DNA from: Treponema sp. UBA937
GTDB lineage: Bacteria > Spirochaetota > Spirochaetia > Treponematales > Breznakiellaceae
DNA length: 23,316 nt
Direction of reading: 5' to 3'
Assembly (NCBI GenBank): GCA_002293455.1
Contig: DBDH01000033.1
Span: 1-23,316, forward strand
Shown here: piece after piece, positions 20,171 through 23,316 of the stretch
Layout of the letters: each line of letters begins with the position of its first letter
Position numbering within the stretch: the stretch's first letter is position 1
Program-made: the position numbers and the translations under genes
The notes under the pieces: model-generated
Told to the model about the DNA's origin: nothing
The model's input: the letters and a program-made list of their open reading frames with translations, nothing else
Database searches by the model: none

Positions 20171-22318
20171 ATGAATTTAAAATATCTGGTACTTGATGAA
20201 GGTTCACCTTTGCCTTTGGGAGCAACTCTAACAGAACACGGCGTAAACTTTTCCTTATTTTCCCGTCATGCAACTTCGGTCGTACTTGTGATGTTTGAAC
20301 ACGCCGGACCGAAAAGTCCTTTTATAGAATTATTTTTGGATCCCAAAAAAAACCGTACCGGAGACATTTGGCATTGTTTTATTCAAGGAATAGGGGCCGG
20401 AGCGCTGTATCTTTACCGGGCGGATGGTCCTTATCTTCCGGAAAAGGGAATGCGTTACAACGTACATAAAGCGCTTATTGACCCGTATGCCAGAGCGCTT
20501 AGCGATTTAAGCAATTGGGATATTAATGCCGCGAAGGCGTATAACCCGGAAGGTCCTTACAGCGATTTATCTTTTTCTTATAAAGATGATATAGAGCTTA
20601 ATCCGCGCTGTATTGTTATTAATAATGATTTTGATTGGCAGGGTGATAAGCCTTTAAATTATCCTTTGCGTAACAGCATTTTGTATGAAGCACATGTCAG
20701 GGGTGTAACATACAATAAAAATGCGAAGATAAAATATCCGGGAACGTACCGAGGTATGATTGAAATGATTCCCTATCTGAAGGACTTGGGAATTACCAGT
20801 TTAGAACTGCTTCCTATTCATGAATTTAATGAAAAAGAAAACGACAAAATAAATCCCCGGACGGGAGAGAGGCTTTTCAATTATTGGGGATATTCGACCA
20901 TCGCTTTTTTTGCTCCAAAAGGTTCATACGCGTTTGATAAAACTCCGGGCGGACAGGTTAACGAATTTAAAGAAATGGTCCGGGAATTTCACAAAGCCGG
21001 AATCGAAATTATTTTGGATATTGTTTTTAATCACACAGCCGAAGGCAACGAACGCGGACCGACATTTTCATTCCGCGGTTTAGACAATACGATTTATTAC
21101 ATGCTCGATGGAAATAAACGATACTACAAAAATTATTCCGGCTGCGGAAATACGGTGAATTGTAATCATCCCGCAATCCGTAGTTTTATTTTGGATTGTC
21201 TCCATTATTGGGTTGTGGAAATGCATGTGGATGGATTCCGTTTTGATTTAGGCGCGATTCTTGGAAGGGATCAGCAGGGACATCTTATGGAGAATCCGCC
21301 GGTGCTTGAACAAATAGCGGAAGATCCTGTTTTGCGTAATACAAAAATTATCGCGGAAGCCTGGGATGCCGGCGGCGCCTACCAAGTCGGCAGCTTTCCC
21401 GGCGGACGCTGGGCGGAATGGAATGACCGTTACCGGGATGATGTCCGCAAATTCTGGCGCGGTGATAAACACGAAGTTCGTCATCTTACCACAAGGATTT
21501 CGGGCAGTTCTGATTTATATTTACGCGACGGCCGCAAACCGTTTCATTCAATCAATTTTGTTACGAGCCATGATGGTTTCACGCTTCGGGACTTGGTATC
21601 TTATGAACACAAACATAACGAAGAAAACGGCGAAGAAAACAGGGATGGCAGTAATGTAAATTATAGCAGCAATTATGGATTTGAAGGACCATCGACGAAT
21701 CAGATTATTGAATCGGTGCGCGAACGGCAGACAAAAAACTTTTTTGCCACACTGATGATTTCCTTGGGAACGCCAATGATTCTTGGCGGCGATGAAATCG
21801 GCAGAACCCAGTATGGAAATAACAACGCCTATTGCCAGGACAACGAAATATCCTGGTATGATTGGTCTCTGCTTGAAACCAATGCCGATCTTTATCGTTT
21901 CGCGAAAGAGATGATTGCTTTTCGGCTTCGTCACCAGGCATTCATGCGTCCCGAATTTTTTACCGGCAAGGACGGCAATTACAATGCCATCCCTGATATA
22001 AGCTGGTTTGATCACGAAGGAAATCATCCCAACTGGGATGACATAGATACGCTTGTCGCTCTGCGGCTTGACGGCAGTAAGGCCGATATTTTATCGGATC
22101 GGGATGATAACGATTTTTTTATCATGTTCAACGCGAGTACGAAAATGATTCCGTTTAAAATTTCTTCACTGTTCGATGGAAAGAAGTGGTATCGTGCTAT
22201 TGATACGGGTATGAACAGCCCAGATGATATTATGCCGAACGGTCACGAAATTATGCTTGATCCTCAGGATAGTTACCTGGTGAAAGCACGGAGTGTTGTT
22301 GTTCTTATTTCCAAATGA
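20171..22318 (+). CDS. glgX: GlgX-type glycogen debranching enzyme (GH13)
   Basis: GlgX/isoamylase-type enzymes hydrolyse alpha-1,6 branches of glycogen limit dextrins. The 715 residues, normal for the family, carry an N-terminal CBM48 (about 1-130: PLGATLTEHGVNFSLFSRHA) and a GH13 barrel with the four conserved regions: DIVFNHT (about 282), VDGFRFDLG with nucleophile Asp359, IIAEAWD with acid Glu396, and FVTSHDGF with Asp468. A C-terminal beta domain ends the protein. All catalytic residues are present. It is cytoplasmic. There is no Shine-Dalgarno sequence. No other glycogen gene is in the window; it converges with the tetR-like gene. Confidence 0.93.
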   Translation: MNLKYLVLDEGSPLPLGATLTEHGVNFSLFSRHATSVVLVMFEHAGPKSPFIELFLDPKKNRTGDIWHCFIQGIGAGALYLYRADGPYLPEKGMRYNVHKALIDPYARALSDLSNWDINAAKAYNPEGPYSDLSFSYKDDIELNPRCIVINNDFDWQGDKPLNYPLRNSILYEAHVRGVTYNKNAKIKYPGTYRGMIEMIPYLKDLGITSLELLPIHEFNEKENDKINPRTGERLFNYWGYSTIAFFAPKGSYAFDKTPGGQVNEFKEMVREFHKAGIEIILDIVFNHTAEGNERGPTFSFRGLDNTIYYMLDGNKRYYKNYSGCGNTVNCNHPAIRSFILDCLHYWVVEMHVDGFRFDLGAILGRDQQGHLMENPPVLEQIAEDPVLRNTKIIAEAWDAGGAYQVGSFPGGRWAEWNDRYRDDVRKFWRGDKHEVRHLTTRISGSSDLYLRDGRKPFHSINFVTSHDGFTLRDLVSYEHKHNEENGEENRDGSNVNYSSNYGFEGPSTNQIIESVRERQTKNFFATLMISLGTPMILGGDEIGRTQYGNNNAYCQDNEISWYDWSLLETNADLYRFAKEMIAFRLRHQAFMRPEFFTGKDGNYNAIPDISWFDHEGNHPNWDDIDTLVALRLDGSKADILSDRDDNDFFIMFNASTKMIPFKISSLFDGKKWYRAIDTGMNSPDDIMPNGHEIMLDPQDSYLVKARSVVVLISK

Positions 22319-22346
22319 TGAAAGAGCCTTGTTGAATCACAACTTT

Positions 22347-22895
22347 TTACAGCGGTGTGGATTTTACCATTGCAACTAATGCGGCCATTTCCTGGGGAGA
22401 TTTTTTTGCTCCGTCCCGAATCCATCTTGTAGAAAGATTCCAAAAGCCGCCGGTATAGTAGGATAACGCGTATTCGGAATAATACAAGGGATTATCTTTG
22501 CAGTTGTTTGATGCAAAAAGTTTGTGAATATCCGGCAGATATTCATCAAGCGCCAGCAAAAGAAAAAACGACAAATTATTTCGTTCCAGTTTTTCAAAAA
22601 AAGAGAGATGTTTTTTCAAAACAGAAAAATAAGACAGGGAAATGGTATACGTTGTTAAGGACGGCTGCTTTTTTAAGTCTGTCATATATTCCCGGCAAAT
22701 CGCGTTCATATAAAAATTCAATACATTTTCTTTTGTTTCAAAGTGTCTGTAAAATGTTTTACGGTCAAGTCCTGCCCGTTCGGCAAGTTCTTTCACTGTA
22801 ATATCTTTAAAAGCTTTCTTGTCCATAAGCAAAAGCAAAGCCTGTAAAATCCATTCTTTGGATTGAGCTGCCAGCGCGCTGTTTCCCTTGTTCAT
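22347..22895 (-). CDS. TetR-family transcriptional regulator
   Basis: TetR regulators are ligand-responsive dimeric repressors. The N-terminal third of the 182 residues holds the DNA-binding domain: AKEWILQALLLLMDKKAFKDIT-like helix one, then VKELAERAGLDRKTFYRHF as the helix-turn-helix and FETKENVL. The C-terminal ligand domain is helical and unassigned. ATG 22895 is preferred because GAGAGG lies nine bases upstream; an in-frame ATG at 22937 lacks this. It is divergent from the MBL-fold gene at 23057 and likely controls it (inference). Confidence 0.85.
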   Translation of the reverse strand: MNKGNSALAAQSKEWILQALLLLMDKKAFKDITVKELAERAGLDRKTFYRHFETKENVLNFYMNAICREYMTDLKKQPSLTTYTISLSYFSVLKKHLSFFEKLERNNLSFFLLLALDEYLPDIHKLFASNNCKDNPLYYSEYALSYYTGGFWNLSTRWIRDGAKKSPQEMAALVAMVKSTPL

Positions 22896-22952
22896 GTGAT
22901 GAAACCTCTCTGCCACATATTTAAAAAAATGGGACATTTACCAGTCATTTTA

Positions 22953-22981
22953 TTGACCACATTTCAATTGTACTTTATGAT
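22953..22981 (+). promoter_or_regulatory. Promoter of the MBL-fold gene
   Basis: TTGACC (22953-22958) and TATGAT (22976-22981) are exactly 17 bases apart, within two and one mismatches of consensus. The expected start, near 22988, falls in the inverted repeat at 22986-23005. Confidence 0.65.
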
Positions 22982-22985
22982 TGAA

Positions 22986-23005
22986 GATGCCGCAAGTGTG
23001 GCATC
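22986..23005. promoter_or_regulatory. Inverted repeat at the start site, possible TetR operator
   Basis: GATGCC (22986-22991) and GGCATC (23000-23005) form a perfect 6-bp inverted repeat, extended to 8 bp if a G-U pair is allowed around AAGT. It covers the predicted transcription start of the MBL-fold gene, a typical repressor position. Operator role is inferred. Confidence 0.45.
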
Positions 23006-23056
23006 GATGTTTGAAGGAAAGTCAAACAGGTTCTCTTAAAACGAGGAGTTATAAAA

Positions 23057-23316
23057 ATGAAAAAAAGTTTAAAACGAGTTTTATCAATACTTGTTACAGT
23101 GGTAATTGTTATCGCATTAATTATTACCGCATTGTATTTTTTCTATCCTATTCCCTGGATGACTCCGGCTGCCACAGGACAAATTCTTGACACGAATATA
23201 TATGCAATAAAAAACGGTATGGGCACAGTGTATTTTATAAAAACAGAAAATGGCTATATCGCGATTGACACCGGAACCAATCTTAAAAAACTTGAGACAA
23301 GCCTGCAAGAAGCAAA
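23057..23316 (+). CDS. MBL-fold protein with N-terminal membrane anchor (truncated by window end)
   Basis: The 86 codons visible encode a basic start (MKKSLKRV), one hydrophobic segment (about 9-30, ILVTVVIVIALIITALYFF), and then the opening strands of a metallo-beta-lactamase fold: TNIYAIKNGMGTVYFIKTENGYIAIDTGTN, with Asp in IDTG. The HxHxDH metal motif would lie past the window end. A Shine-Dalgarno GAGGAG (23043-23048) sits eight bases before ATG 23057. It is probably anchored in the inner membrane facing outward. The neighbouring TetR-type gene is the likely regulator. Confidence 0.75.
   Translation, partial: MKKSLKRVLSILVTVVIVIALIITALYFFYPIPWMTPAATGQILDTNIYAIKNGMGTVYFIKTENGYIAIDTGTNLKKLETSLQEA

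Noticed and set aside
21548..22027. 159-codon minus-strand frame inside glgX
   Set aside because: Antisense shadow of a strongly conserved GH13 gene, with no ribosome-binding site.
22324..22346. Terminator between glgX and the TetR-type gene
   Set aside because: GTTG/CAAC with a five-base loop before five T residues is present, but a four-base stem is too weak to claim.
1..23316. CRISPR arrays, insertion sequences or prophage
   Set aside because: No regularly spaced repeats, transposase or phage structural gene was seen; the accessory content is limited to toxin-antitoxin modules.

Overview
The window looks like the replication-origin region of a Treponema-type spirochaete chromosome. This rests on gene order and protein character, not on a database search. 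The cluster dnaA-dnaN-recF-DUF721 (dciA) at the left, the cluster SRP RNA-dnaX-ybaB-recR further right, a ParB-type parS palindrome and low-GC DNA all fit. gyrA and gyrB are not in the window.

Region by region. 1-423 is the dnaA leader with DnaA boxes and a long inverted repeat. 424-4760 holds dnaA, dnaN, recF and dciA. The dnaA-dnaN gap (1816-2116) has the hallmarks of oriC: DnaA boxes, a DnaA-trio-like CTA repeat and an AT-rich unwinding stretch. 4838-6457 is an unrecognised protein with a Lys-rich middle. 6459-8799 is an accessory patch: hicAB, a decayed YoeB/Txe toxin relic, an unrecognised membrane protein and vapBC (PIN toxin), with palindromic operators over the promoters of both intact toxin-antitoxin pairs. 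8879-11856 is the minus-strand replication/repair and SRP cluster: SRP RNA, dnaX, ybaB, recR. Upstream of the SRP RNA lie a structured leader with a tRNA-like T-arm, a good sigma70 promoter and parS (12083-12098). 12202-15343 holds a DUF2804-like gene and a large unrecognised protein, followed by a repeat-like intergenic block. 15526-22318 holds housekeeping genes: alpha/beta hydrolase, YcdX-type PHP hydrolase, KtrB/KtrA potassium uptake, an Aat-like N-end-rule transferase and a GlgX-type debranching enzyme. The right edge has a TetR-type regulator divergent from a truncated, membrane-anchored MBL-fold protein.

How the genes work together: DnaA opens oriC, DciA probably helps load the helicase, DnaN and DnaX are the clamp and clamp loader, and RecF and RecR act in gap repair. 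The most interesting signals are an A10 slippage tract in dnaX placed to give a short gamma-like product, a recurring -10 element exactly six bases before ATG in genes lacking a Shine-Dalgarno sequence (candidate leaderless mRNAs), the structured tRNA-like leader fused to the SRP RNA, and the parS site beside it.
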